From Micromonospora costi (GTDB lineage Bacteria; Actinomycetota; Actinomycetes; Mycobacteriales; Micromonosporaceae), in NCBI RefSeq assembly GCF_003626655.1, contig NZ_RBAN01000003.1, positions 124,001-188,000 on the forward strand: DNA of 64,000 nt, read 5' to 3'. How positions within the stretch are numbered: the stretch's first letter is position 1; the number at the start of each line of letters is the position of its first letter. Positions 33,561 to 42,502 of this stretch are shown in pieces. Below the pieces are notes generated by a model. The model saw only the letters and a program-made list of their open reading frames with translations. It was not told where the DNA came from and did no database searches. Made by a program: the position numbers and the translations under genes.

Positions 33561-36068
33561 ATGTCGCACGGCGAGGAACTGTTCGCTCTCGGCGGGGACG
33601 TGGCCACGGAGCCCAGCTTCGAGTCCGCGCTGCGGGGGTACGAGAAGAAGCAGGTCGACCGGTACGTCGCGCGTGCGGAGCACGAGATCGCGACCCTCGC
33701 GGCCGAGCGGGAGCAGGCCTACACACAGATCCACAAGCTCGCCGGCCAGGTCGAGGTGCTCCAGCGCGACCTCGCCCAGGTGCGCAAACAGGTCGGTGTC
33801 GTGGACCGGGCGTCGTTCCGGCACCTCGGCCCCCGCGTGGAACAGATCCTGCTGCTCGCCGAGGAACAGGCGGAGGACATTCTCCGCGCCGGCAACGAGG
33901 AGATCGAGTCCCGTCGGGCCGCCGCCGAGCACATCGTCGAGGACGCCCGCCAGCAGGCCGCCACGGCGCTGAAGGACTTCGAGATCGCCCTCGCCGCCCG
34001 GCGCGCCGAGGAGGAGCGGCAGGCCGCGGCCCGCAAGGCCGAGTCGGAGGCCGCGCTGCGCAGCGCCAAGGAGGAGTCCGCGAAGCTGCGCCGCAACGCG
34101 CAGGACGAGCTCACGAAGGCGCAGCAGGAGGCGACCCAGCTGCGGGAGACGGCCAAGGAGATCCACGCGCGGGCCCAGCAGGAGTCCACGAAGCTGCGCG
34201 AGGCGGCCAAGGAGGTGCTCGCGAAGGCGCAGCAGGAGGCCACGCAGCTGCGGGACGCGGCCAAGGAGGTGCACGCGAAGGCCCAGCAGGAGGCCAAGCG
34301 CCTCGTCGACCAGGCGACCGAGGCCGGGCGCGCCACCCACGCCAAGGCGCAGCGGGACGCCAAGCAGATCATCGACGACGCCTCGATGGCCGGTCGGGCC
34401 ACGCGGGCCAAGGCCCAGCAGGAGGCGGAGCGGCTGACCACGCAGGCGGCCGAGGCGGCCAAGCGCAGCCGCGCCGAGACCGAGGCGTACGTCCAGCGCA
34501 TGCGCGGCGAGACCGAGGCGTACGTGCAGCAGGCGCGGGCGCAGACGCAGCAGGAGCTGGGCGCCTGGCGGGCCGGCGTGGAGCAGGAGGTGAACTCGCG
34601 CCGGGAGGCCGCGGACCGCGACCTGGCCCAGCGACGGGCCGCCGCCGACCAGGAGTTCGCCAAGCGCCGTGAGGACCTGGAGAAGCAGTACAAGTCCCGC
34701 CAGCAGGAGCTGGAGAGCGGCTTCGCCAGCCGCAAGCAGGAGCTGGAGACCACCTTCACCAGCCGGCGGGACCAGCTGGAGGCCGAGTACACGGCCCGCA
34801 AGAACGAGATTGAGCAGGGCGCCGACCGCATCCGCCAGACCGCCGAGCGGGACGCGGCCACGCTGCGTCAGCAGGCCGAGGAGCAGGCCACCGAGCTGCT
34901 GCGCCGCGCCGAGACCGAGGCGACCGAGAAGCGCCGCGCGGCCGACGAGCACGTGGCCACATCCCGGCGGCAGTTCGAGGAGTACGCCGCCACGACCCAG
35001 CAGGCGCTGGCCACCACGCAGCAGCACCTGGCTGCGACGCAGCAGGAGGTCGCGGCCGGCCGGCAGCAGCTCGCCCAGGTCATGCTGGAGATCGCGCAGG
35101 CCCAGCAGCAGCTCGCCGACCTGCGGCAGGAGACCTGGAAGTCCCGGCAGGAGTCCGACGAGATCCAGCGCAAGCTGGCCCAGCTGCGGGTGCAGACGGC
35201 CGCCGCCGCGACCGGCTCCGACGGCCCGACCTCGCCCCCGCCCGCCGGTACGACCGCTCCCGCCTCGGCGGCCGGTACGGTCACTCCCGCCTCGGCCGCC
35301 GGGCCGGCCGTGGCCGCCCGACCGATCGACGCCGCCCGCGCGGGCGAGGCGCCGACCAAGCCGGCGGAGACGTCACGGCCGGGTGGGTCGAAGACCGAGC
35401 CGGGCACGGCGCAGCCGGAACCCGTGAAGGCCCAGCCGGCCGGCGCGAAGGCCCAGCCCACGAAGACCACCACGTCACCGGTGGGCGGCGCGCCCCAACC
35501 CGCCGGCGGCGCCCCGCCGGCCGGGAGCAAGGTCCAGCCCGTCGGGAGCACGGCGCAACCGGCCGAGAGCACGGCCCAGCCGGCGGAGAGCACGGCGCAG
35601 CCCGTCGGGAGCACGGTCCGGCCCGTCGGGGGCACGGCACAGCCGGTCGCCGGCACGACGCAGCCCGCCGCTAGCAAGGGCCAGCCGGGGAGCACGGCAG
35701 AGTCCTTCGGAGGCAAGGGCCAGCCGGGGGGCACCACGCAGTCCACCGGAGGCAAGGGCCAGACGGCCGGCGCCGCGCCGGACCCGGTGGCCGCGCCGGC
35801 CGAGGCGGCGAGCGCGGAGGGCGAGCGGGAGGCGTCGGGCCAGCCGAAGGCCCGCCCGATCGCCGAGCCGGTGACCACGGTGGACGACGGTGAGGCCGGG
35901 GCGGCCAAGGACGGCGAGCCGACGGTGGCGGCGATGCCCGGCGAGGGTGGCCGGGGCGCCACTCCCACGAAGATCACCAGTACCGGCGAGAACGGCAAGC
36001 GGCCGAGCAAGCCGACCACCGACGAACGGGCCGCCAAGCCCAACACGGTGGCCGTCGACAAGGAGTGA
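33561..36068 (+). CDS. scy: Scy-like giant coiled-coil polarity protein
   Basis: An 835-residue protein. Residues about 20-45 (FESALRGYEKKQVDRYVARA) repeat the DivIVA-like motif of the neighbour. About 50 to 560 form a long coiled coil with strikingly regular units such as AKAQQEATQLREAAKEV, and about 565 to the end is a disordered Pro/Ala/Thr/Gln-rich tail containing repeated STAQPAE/STAQPVG blocks. Streptomyces Scy organises the hyphal tip with DivIVA and FilP; this homologue is shorter than the roughly 1300-residue Streptomyces protein. The ATG 33561 has GAGGATGG upstream. The Scy name is inferred from domain layout and pairing with the filP-like gene. Confidence 0.75.
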   Translation: MSHGEELFALGGDVATEPSFESALRGYEKKQVDRYVARAEHEIATLAAEREQAYTQIHKLAGQVEVLQRDLAQVRKQVGVVDRASFRHLGPRVEQILLLAEEQAEDILRAGNEEIESRRAAAEHIVEDARQQAATALKDFEIALAARRAEEERQAAARKAESEAALRSAKEESAKLRRNAQDELTKAQQEATQLRETAKEIHARAQQESTKLREAAKEVLAKAQQEATQLRDAAKEVHAKAQQEAKRLVDQATEAGRATHAKAQRDAKQIIDDASMAGRATRAKAQQEAERLTTQAAEAAKRSRAETEAYVQRMRGETEAYVQQARAQTQQELGAWRAGVEQEVNSRREAADRDLAQRRAAADQEFAKRREDLEKQYKSRQQELESGFASRKQELETTFTSRRDQLEAEYTARKNEIEQGADRIRQTAERDAATLRQQAEEQATELLRRAETEATEKRRAADEHVATSRRQFEEYAATTQQALATTQQHLAATQQEVAAGRQQLAQVMLEIAQAQQQLADLRQETWKSRQESDEIQRKLAQLRVQTAAAATGSDGPTSPPPAGTTAPASAAGTVTPASAAGPAVAARPIDAARAGEAPTKPAETSRPGGSKTEPGTAQPEPVKAQPAGAKAQPTKTTTSPVGGAPQPAGGAPPAGSKVQPVGSTAQPAESTAQPAESTAQPVGSTVRPVGGTAQPVAGTTQPAASKGQPGSTAESFGGKGQPGGTTQSTGGKGQTAGAAPDPVAAPAEAASAEGEREASGQPKARPIAEPVTTVDDGEAGAAKDGEPTVAAMPGEGGRGATPTKITSTGENGKRPSKPTTDERAAKPNTVAVDKE

Positions 36069-36116
36069 TCGCCGCGCGGACGCCAACCGTCCGGGCCATC
36101 TTCAGCGGGACGCCAT

Positions 36117-36189
36117 GATCGCGCTCGATCCTGGAAGTAGTGGTCTCCTGGCGTCCCCGAGGCCACTGTTACCAGGATCGAGCACGATC
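36117..36189. repeat. Long palindrome (GATCGCGCTCGATCCTGG family)
   Basis: Arms of 27 bases (36117-36143 and 36163-36189) are complementary at 23 of 27 positions. It lies 49 bp past the scy-like stop and may act as its terminator. Confidence 0.7.
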
Positions 36190-36237
36190 TTCGTGGGCGA
36201 CACCTCGCTTCCGGGCCTGCCGGCCTCCACGTTCTCC

Positions 36238-36285
36238 GAGCGTGATGCCTCTGCGTCATATTTATGCCGCAGAGGCATCACGCTC
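36238..36285. repeat. Long palindrome (GAGCGTGATGCCTCTGC family)
   Basis: A perfect 17-bp stem (36238-36254 with 36269-36285) encloses the AT-rich loop GTCATATTTATGCC. Stem and loop are compositionally unlike the surroundings, which suggests a dispersed element rather than a simple terminator. Confidence 0.75.
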
Positions 36286-36460
36286 ACCGGACCACCCAGG
36301 CGGAGGCGCTGACAGAGACGGACCTGGCCGACGCTCGGCGAATACGGCGGACCCGGGTGATGGATGGTGGGCGGAGGCGGGTGGTTCGCCACGCGGGCGG
36401 CCAGTAGTCTCCGGGCAGGGCCGTTCAGCCCCGAGCCCCGGCAGGTGGAACGGGCCCGGG

Positions 36461-36565
36461 CGCGAGCCGATCGGGCGCGAGCCGGACCGACGCGAGCCGG
36501 ACCGACGCGAGCCGATCGGGCGCGAGCCGATCGGGCGCGAGCCGATCGGGCGCGAGCCGATCGGG
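36461..36565. repeat. 15-bp tandem repeat, seven copies
   Basis: Seven units of CGCGAGCCGATCGGG (type A) or CGCGAGCCGGACCGA (type B) in the order A-B-B-A-A-A-A, ending in a partial copy. It lies about 100 bp upstream of the AI-2E family gene. Confidence 0.9.
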
Positions 36566-36671
36566 CGCGAGCCGGCGAGCCGGACAGGCGAGCCACCCGC
36601 GGCTCGCGGGGCTGGACGGGCGGCGGACGGGTGATGGGGCGGCCGAGCCGCGTGACGTGACCGGAGGACTG

Positions 36672-38060
36672 GTGACGCAGGACGGGCCGACGACCGGCGG
36701 GCCAGACCCGGATCGGGCTGACGCACCAGGCCAGGGCCGCGGCCAGACCCAGGGCGGCCAGGGCCAGAGCCAGCACCAGAGCCACGGCCAGGGCAGCGGC
36801 CAGAGCCAGGGCAGCGGCCAGAGCCAGGGCAGCGGCCAGGCCCAGGGCAGCGGCCAGGGCCAGGAGCCGGCCGAGGCCGCGGGTCAGGCCCGCGAGCGGG
36901 CGGGCACGCACCGGCACACCCCCTCGCCGGAGGCGGCGACGCCCCCGCACCCCGAGGCTGCGCCGGCCGCGGGCTCGCCCGAGGCGCTCGACCCTCCGCC
37001 GGTCACCGGTTCCGGGCGGTTCGGGCCGCCGGGGCGGCCGCTGCGGCGCAACAGCTTCCTGGTCGGCTTCACCGGTGGGCTCGGCGTGCTGGCGGCGTAC
37101 GCCCTCTACCAGGGCATCCGCAACGCCGCCGGCATCCTGGTCCTGGTGCTGATCGCGCTCTTCCTGGCGGTCGGTCTCTACCCGGCGGTGGCCCGGCTGC
37201 GCCGCTGGGGGCTGCCGCACGGCCTCTCCGTGGCGCTCGTGGCGCTGGCCGTACTGCTGCTGCTCTGCGGCGGCGTGGTGGCGCTGGTGCCGCCGATCAT
37301 CACCCAGTCCGGCCAGTTCATCGAGCAGCTTCCCTCGTACATCGAGGAGCTGCGCCGCAGCGAGACGGTCAACGAGCTGGTCGAGCGGTACGACGTGGTG
37401 CAGCGGGTCCAGGACGCGGTGAACGCGAACACGGTTGGCCGCGCGCTGGGCGGCGTGCTCGGCGGCGCCCAACTGATCTTCGGCACGATCTTCCGGATCC
37501 TGACCGTCCTCGTGCTGACGATCTACTTCCTGGCGTACTTCGACCGGCTGCGCTCCCTCGGCTACGCCCTGGTGCCCCGGTCCCGCCGGGAGCGGGTGCA
37601 GCTCATCGGCGACGAGATCCTCGCGAAGGTCGGGGCGTACATGGTGGGTGCGCTGAGCATCGCCGTGCTGGCCGGTCTGAGCACGTTCGTCTTCGCGTTG
37701 ATCGTCGGGCTCGCGTACCCGATGGCCCTGGCCGTGGTGGTCGCGGTGACCGACCTCATCCCGCAGATCGGGGCCACCCTCGGCGCGGTGATCGTGACTC
37801 TCGTGGGGTTCGCGACCGACCTCTCCTCCGGCATCGCCTGCCTGGTCTTCTTCCTCGTGTACCAGCAGGTCGAGAACTACCTCATCTACCCGAAGGTGAT
37901 GCGCCGCTCGGTGCACGTCAACGAGGTGGCCGCGCTGCTCGCGGCGCTGCTCGGCGTCGCGTTGATCGGTGTGGTGGGCGCGCTGATCGCCATCCCCACG
38001 GTGGCCGCCATCCAGCTCATCCTGCGCGAGGTGGTGCTGCCCCGGCAGCAGACGCGGTGA
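36672..38060 (+). CDS. AI-2E family transporter with Gln/Gly/Ser repeat leader
   Basis: About 462 residues. Residues 1 to about 120 are low complexity, with GSGQSQ hexapeptides encoded by 18-bp tandem units, then Pro/Ala-rich. The remaining 340 residues form the AI-2E/UPF0118 membrane domain with about eight helices, including GLYPAVARLRRWGLPHGLSV, VPPIITQSGQFIEQLPSY and the conserved VNEVAALLAALLGVALIGVVGALIAIP. Proven family members export autoinducer-2 or are Na+/H+ antiporters; the substrate is unknown here. GTG 36672 is chosen because GGAGG lies just upstream; GTG 36657 is an alternative. It ends 7 bp from the convergent hydrolase gene. Confidence 0.87.
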   Translation: MTQDGPTTGGPDPDRADAPGQGRGQTQGGQGQSQHQSHGQGSGQSQGSGQSQGSGQAQGSGQGQEPAEAAGQARERAGTHRHTPSPEAATPPHPEAAPAAGSPEALDPPPVTGSGRFGPPGRPLRRNSFLVGFTGGLGVLAAYALYQGIRNAAGILVLVLIALFLAVGLYPAVARLRRWGLPHGLSVALVALAVLLLLCGGVVALVPPIITQSGQFIEQLPSYIEELRRSETVNELVERYDVVQRVQDAVNANTVGRALGGVLGGAQLIFGTIFRILTVLVLTIYFLAYFDRLRSLGYALVPRSRRERVQLIGDEILAKVGAYMVGALSIAVLAGLSTFVFALIVGLAYPMALAVVVAVTDLIPQIGATLGAVIVTLVGFATDLSSGIACLVFFLVYQQVENYLIYPKVMRRSVHVNEVAALLAALLGVALIGVVGALIAIPTVAAIQLILREVVLPRQQTR

Positions 38061-38067
38061 CCGGCGC

Positions 38068-38877
38068 TCAGCGGGCTCGCGACTGCGGCGGGCCGGGCAC
38101 CGGCCGGTCCGCGAACGACGCCACGGTCCGGTCGGCGTACGCGCTCACGTCGCCGGTCTCCATCGGCCCGTCCCAGGTCGTCGGCAGCGGCAGGGGGACG
38201 GCCGGGTTGACCCGGCGGACCACCTCGTCGAGCACCCGCTCGGCGTCACCCACCCACAGGTGCTTCGCCCCCGGTACGCCGACCACCTCGGCCTGCGGCA
38301 CCGCCGCGAAACGCTCCCGCGCCTCGGCGGGGCGCAGGTAGTCGTCGAACTCGGGCACCAGGGCCACCAGCGGCCGGCCCGACTCGGCCCAGCGGGCCAG
38401 GTCCTCAGCGGCGGAGTAGCGCAGCGGCGGGGAGAGCAGGATCGCGCCGGCGACGGCGGGGTCGCAGCCGTACTTCAGGGCCAGGTCGGTCCCGAACGAC
38501 CAGCCCAGCAGCCACAGGTTCGGCAGGTCGTGGAACTCGGCGTACTCGATGGCGGCGGCCACGTCGTAGCGCTCGCCGACCGCGTTGTCGAAGGCCCCCT
38601 CGCTGGTGCCACGGATGCTGCTGGTGCCCCGGGTGTTGAAGCGCAGCACCGCGACGTCGGCCAGCGCCGGCAGCCGCCAGGCCGCCTTGCGGAAGACGTG
38701 GCTGTCCATCATCCCGCCGTGGGTGGGCAGCGGGTGGAGGCAGACCAGGGTGGCGACCGGCTCGCGGTCGACCGGGCGGGCCAGCTCGCCGACCAGCCGC
38801 AGACCGTCGGCGGTGTGCAGCTCGATGTCCTCCCGGTGACCGGGAAGGATGGACGACGCGCGGATGGGTTTGCTCAC
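38068..38877 (-). CDS. Alpha/beta hydrolase
   Basis: A 269-residue cytoplasmic hydrolase. The nucleophile elbow is GWSFG, the oxyanion/HG region is CLHPLPTHGGMMD, FNTRGTSSIRGTSEG follows, and the catalytic His is in GAKHLW. The layout matches the dienelactone-hydrolase-like or esterase subfamily often annotated as alpha/beta hydrolase of unknown substrate. It begins with GTG 38877 without a clear ribosome site. It follows the small 38945 gene on the same strand by 67 bp. Confidence 0.82.
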   Translation of the reverse strand: MSKPIRASSILPGHREDIELHTADGLRLVGELARPVDREPVATLVCLHPLPTHGGMMDSHVFRKAAWRLPALADVAVLRFNTRGTSSIRGTSEGAFDNAVGERYDVAAAIEYAEFHDLPNLWLLGWSFGTDLALKYGCDPAVAGAILLSPPLRYSAAEDLARWAESGRPLVALVPEFDDYLRPAEARERFAAVPQAEVVGVPGAKHLWVGDAERVLDEVVRRVNPAVPLPLPTTWDGPMETGDVSAYADRTVASFADRPVPGPPQSRAR

Positions 38878-38944
38878 CGGTCAAGTCTCGCGCCACACGG
38901 CGCCGGCCGCCCGCCCGGGGAGGAAACAGCGTGACGCAGATCGC

Positions 38945-39271
38945 TCAGCCGTAGTGGGGGGCGCTGCGGCCGCGCTGGATGACCGGGCCGCGCCGGTCCC
39001 GTGCCCGCCAGCAGCCGCTGTGCCAGTGCCGGCGATCGGTCAGGTCGCCCCGGCCGTCGGACGGCCAGGCCACGACGTGCGCCACCCCGGGGCGGATCTC
39101 CTGGTCACAGCCCGGGCAGCGGTACGTCTTCACGGACGCGCCGCCGCTGATCCCGCGTACCTGCCACTCGCCGTCGCGCCACTGCTGCACGGCGGCCACG
39201 CCCTGTCGGGCCCGCTCGCTGTCCAGCTCAGGGGCGTCGTCCCGGCGGGGACGGTTGCGACGAGGACTCAC
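38945..39271 (-). CDS. Small conserved actinobacterial protein with CxxC-HxxxC zinc-ribbon-like motif
   Basis: A 108-residue basic protein whose frame continues open into the gene behind it, so the start must be chosen by content: GTG 39271 gives MSPRRNRPRR. The recognisable part is YRCPGCDQEIRPGVAHVVAW followed by HWHSGCWRARDR, a Cys/His arrangement suggesting a single zinc site. Short proteins of this type are often mislabelled ATP/GTP-binding protein in actinobacteria; I see no nucleotide motif. Function unknown. It lies 53 bp downstream of the fused dehydrogenase gene and may be read with it. Confidence 0.7.
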   Translation of the reverse strand: MSPRRNRPRRDDAPELDSERARQGVAAVQQWRDGEWQVRGISGGASVKTYRCPGCDQEIRPGVAHVVAWPSDGRGDLTDRRHWHSGCWRARDRRGPVIQRGRSAPHYG

Positions 39272-39324
39272 GTCGTCAAGCGTACGCACCGGCCGGAGGG
39301 ACGGCCCGCCGGCCGGTTCGCCGA

Positions 39325-41115
39325 TCAGCGGTGGGTGTGGTCGCGGAAACCCCGGCCGGTCTTGCGGCCCAGGTACCCGGCGGTGACCAGGTGCTCCAGC
39401 AGCGGCGCGGGCGCGAACCCGGGCTCGCGCAGCTCCAGGTACAGCTCGCGCTGGATGGCCAGCGAGACGTCGAGGCCGACCACGTCGAGCAGTTCGAACG
39501 GGCCCATCGGGTAGCCGCAGCCCAGCTTCATGGCGTGGTCGATGTCGTCGGCCGTCGAGTAGCTGGCCTCCAGCATCCGCACGGCGTCGTTGAGGTACGG
39601 GAAGAGCAGCGCGTTGACGATGAAACCGGACCGGTCCCCGCAGACCACCGCGGTCTTGCCGAGCGCCGCGCAGACGGCGCGGGCGGTGGCGGTGGTCTCC
39701 GGCGAGGTGCGGATGGTGCGGACCACCTCGACCAGCGGCATGATCGGCGCCGGGTTGAAGAAGTGCAGCCCGACCACGTCGGCCGGCCGCTGCGTGGCCA
39801 TGGCCACCTCGATCACCGGCAGCGAGGAGGTGGTGGTGGCGAGCACGACCCCCGGCTTGCAGATCTCGTCGAGGCTCGCGAAGAGCGCCTTCTTCACGCT
39901 CAGCTCCTCGACCACCGCCTCGACCACGAGGTCGACGTCGGCGAGGTGGTCGAGGGTGGCCGACCAGGTGACCCGGCCGAGCGCCGCGTCCCGGTCCTCC
40001 TCGCTGAGCTTGCCGCGTACCACGCCCTTGTTCAGCGAGGTCTTCACGGCCTCGCAGACCGTGGCGGACTTCTCCGCGCCGCGGGTCACCGAGACCACCT
40101 CGTAGCCCGCCTTGGCGAAGACCTCGATGATCCCGGTGGCCATCGTCCCGGAGCCGACCACGCCGACCTTCGCGATGGCCCGGGCGCCGTCGGCGACCCC
40201 GGCCTCCGCGGCCAGCGGCGTCGTCTCGTCGGGTACGACCACCGGGGAGCCCGGCCGCTCGTAGGTGTAGAAGCCCCGGCCCGACTTGCGGCCGAGCAGC
40301 CCCGCCGTGACCATCTGCTTGATCAGCGGCACCGGCGCGTGCCGGCGGTCCCGGCCGCCGCGCCGGTACATGGTGTCCAGGATCTCGTACGCGGTGTCCA
40401 CGCCGATCAGGTCCATGAGCGCGAGCGGACCCATCGGCAGGCCGCAGCCGAGCTTCATGGCGGCGTCGATGTCCTCGCGGCTCGCGTACTTCGACTCGAA
40501 CATGGCGACCGCGTGGTTCAGGTAGCCGAAGAGCAGCGCGTTGGCGATGAAGCCGGCGCGGTCGTTGATGGTGACGTCGACCTTGCCGAGGCGGGCGCAG
40601 AGCGCCTCCACGTCGGCGACCACGTCGGCTGACGTGACCACCGTCCGGACGACCTCGACCAGCTTCATGACCGGCGCCGGGTTGAAGAAGTGGATGCCGA
40701 TGACCTGGTTGGGCCGCGTGGTGGCCACCGAGATCTCGGTGACGCTCAGCGACGAGGTGTTCGTGGCGAGGATGGCCTCGGGCTTGCAGACGCGGTCCAG
40801 CTCGGCGAAGATCCGCTGCTTCAGGTCCAGGTGCTCGGGAACGGCCTCGACCACGAGGTCGACCGAGTGCAGGGCGTCCAGGCCGACCGCGAAGGTGACC
40901 CGGCCGAGCAGCGCGTCCCGGTCGGCCGGCGCGAGCTTGCCCTTGGCGACCGCGCGGTCGGTGGAGCCGGTGAGGTTGGCCCGGCCGCGTTCCAGCGCCG
41001 GCTCGGAGATCTCCACGGCGACCACGTCGATGCCGTTGCGCGCGAAGACCTCCACGATGCCGGCACCCATGGTGCCCAGCCCCACAACGCCCACGCTGGT
41101 GAACTCGCGCGCCAC
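39325..41115 (-). CDS. Tandem-fused 3-hydroxyacyl-CoA (3-hydroxybutyryl-CoA) dehydrogenase
   Basis: A 596-residue protein made of two complete 3-hydroxyacyl-CoA dehydrogenase units. Each has a Rossmann motif (GLGTMGAGI near residue 12, GSGTMATGI near 324), an NTSS or TTSS substrate motif, the catalytic HFFNPAP segment and a C-terminal helical domain ending in GRKSGRGFYTY or GRKTGRGF. It oxidises 3-hydroxybutyryl-CoA to acetoacetyl-CoA or the reverse with NAD(P). Such fusions are common in actinobacteria. The two halves differ: the second has GSG and TTTSS where the first keeps GLG and ATNTSS, so their roles may have diverged. The start is GTG 41115, six bases after GGGGAGG. Confidence 0.9.
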   Translation of the reverse strand: MAREFTSVGVVGLGTMGAGIVEVFARNGIDVVAVEISEPALERGRANLTGSTDRAVAKGKLAPADRDALLGRVTFAVGLDALHSVDLVVEAVPEHLDLKQRIFAELDRVCKPEAILATNTSSLSVTEISVATTRPNQVIGIHFFNPAPVMKLVEVVRTVVTSADVVADVEALCARLGKVDVTINDRAGFIANALLFGYLNHAVAMFESKYASREDIDAAMKLGCGLPMGPLALMDLIGVDTAYEILDTMYRRGGRDRRHAPVPLIKQMVTAGLLGRKSGRGFYTYERPGSPVVVPDETTPLAAEAGVADGARAIAKVGVVGSGTMATGIIEVFAKAGYEVVSVTRGAEKSATVCEAVKTSLNKGVVRGKLSEEDRDAALGRVTWSATLDHLADVDLVVEAVVEELSVKKALFASLDEICKPGVVLATTTSSLPVIEVAMATQRPADVVGLHFFNPAPIMPLVEVVRTIRTSPETTATARAVCAALGKTAVVCGDRSGFIVNALLFPYLNDAVRMLEASYSTADDIDHAMKLGCGYPMGPFELLDVVGLDVSLAIQRELYLELREPGFAPAPLLEHLVTAGYLGRKTGRGFRDHTHR

Positions 41116-41310
41116 GACCGGCCTCCCCTGTACGCTCCGCAGGCCGCATGAACGGCCGCTAAGGTTATGCGCGCGAGTCTGCCATGCGACGCTCCGTTGT
41201 CGAGACGCCGTGGCATATTTCACCCACCGCCCCCCTACCTGGTCACCGGCCTGTCCCCGGGTGACCTGTCGCCCGCGGGGAAGCGACCGGCGGACGGCGC
41301 GCCGGGCCGG

Positions 41311-42375
41311 TCAGGCCGCCGGGACGCTGGCCAGCGCCAGCAGCTCGGCCACGAACTCGGCGGGCCGCTCCAGGTGCGGGCTGTGCCCGCAGCCGGGGAG
41401 CACCACCTCCCGGTACGCCCCACCGGCCGCCGCGTACCGGTCGAGCACCGCGCGGGTCTGGCCGATCATCGGCTGCGGCGGGCACTCCTCCGGGCCGGGC
41501 CAGCCGGGTACGGCGCCGAGCGAGCCGAGGTACGCCAGGTCGAACAGCGAGGTGTCCGACACGATCACGTCGGCGTCGCCGCGCACCCAGGTGATGGGCG
41601 GCTTGTGTGCCACCGCGACGAGGTCGTCGGCGATCCGGAAGTAGGTGGGCGCGAGCGCGTTCAGGACGCCGCGCTCACCCGGTGCGGTGCCGGGCCAGTG
41701 GGGCGACGCGACCGAGGTGCCCGGGTAGTTGTCGTCCCCGGTGGCGGTGGAGAGGACGGTGTCCAGGAGCAGGTCCTCGTCGTCGCCGAGCGCGGCCGGG
41801 TCCGCCACGTACGCGGTCCGCACCACGTTCCGCGGGCTGGCCGGGGCGTCGTCGCCCCGGTCCCCGGCGGCCAGCCGGGCCACGAAGTCCGGGTTGGCCG
41901 TACCGGCGCCGGTGCCCGCGAAGTCCGGCGTGGTCGGCGTGCCGGCCAGGTCGCGGGTGCCGCCGAAGCCGTACGGAGACACCGGCGCGGCGAGCAGCAG
42001 CCCGGCGATCCGGTGCGGGTGGTCGATGAGCAGCCGCATCGCCACTCCCCCGCCGAGCGAGTGCCCCACCACCACCGGGCGCGCGTCGGGGGCGCCGAAG
42101 AGGCTCGGGTCGTCGAGCAGGGCGGCGACGTCGTCGGCGAAGTCGCGCAGCCCGCGGGTGGCGTCCACGGGGGCCGTCTGCGTGGCGCCGTAGCCACGCA
42201 GGTCGGGCGCCACGACGCGGAGCGTGTCCGGCAGCCGCCGTACGAGCGGCTCCCAGAAGGCGGCCGAGGAGCAGTTGCCGTGCACGAGCAGGACGGGCAC
42301 CCCGCCGGGCGGCCCGGCCACCCGTACCGCCTGGGTGATGCCGTTCGCCGTGACGATCCGCTGCTCGCTCTCCAT
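41311..42375 (-). CDS. Alpha/beta hydrolase
   Basis: A 354-residue hydrolase of the Abhydrolase_1/6 type. LLVHGNCSSAAFWEPL is the oxyanion region, GHSLGGG the nucleophile elbow, GDADVIVSD the acid region and GCGHSPHLERP the catalytic His. An insertion of about 100 residues follows the nucleophile (VSPYGFGGTRDLAG to YFRIADD). The start is ATG 42375; ribosome-site evidence is weak. It follows the FHA gene on the same strand by 160 bp. The substrate is unknown; homologues are annotated as haloperoxidase-like or esterase. Confidence 0.83.
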   Translation of the reverse strand: MESEQRIVTANGITQAVRVAGPPGGVPVLLVHGNCSSAAFWEPLVRRLPDTLRVVAPDLRGYGATQTAPVDATRGLRDFADDVAALLDDPSLFGAPDARPVVVGHSLGGGVAMRLLIDHPHRIAGLLLAAPVSPYGFGGTRDLAGTPTTPDFAGTGAGTANPDFVARLAAGDRGDDAPASPRNVVRTAYVADPAALGDDEDLLLDTVLSTATGDDNYPGTSVASPHWPGTAPGERGVLNALAPTYFRIADDLVAVAHKPPITWVRGDADVIVSDTSLFDLAYLGSLGAVPGWPGPEECPPQPMIGQTRAVLDRYAAAGGAYREVVLPGCGHSPHLERPAEFVAELLALASVPAA

Positions 42376-42502
42376 CCGCGGGATGCTGCCACCCGCGACC
42401 GGCGTCGGTCCATGTGGCCGGCCGCCACCCGGCGGAGCCGCACGGTGTGGCCGCGCCCCGTGCCCGCCGGGCCGGGGCACGGGTCGGCGCGGACGGTGTG
42501 AC

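Larger units (their letters stand above)
36069..36671. other. 603-bp gap with palindromes and a minisatellite
   Basis: Holds two long palindromes (36117-36189, 36238-36285) and a seven-copy 15-bp tandem repeat (36461-36565) between the scy-like and AI-2E genes, both plus strand. Open frames crossing the tandem array encode only repeats and have no supporting start signals, so I call no gene. Confidence 0.65.

Noticed and set aside
36262..36726. Minus-strand frame encoding GSRPIGSR repeats, and plus-strand frames encoding DRARA repeats over the same DNA
   Set aside because: All frames across a 15-bp array stay open automatically; there are no ribosome sites and no non-repeat protein sequence.
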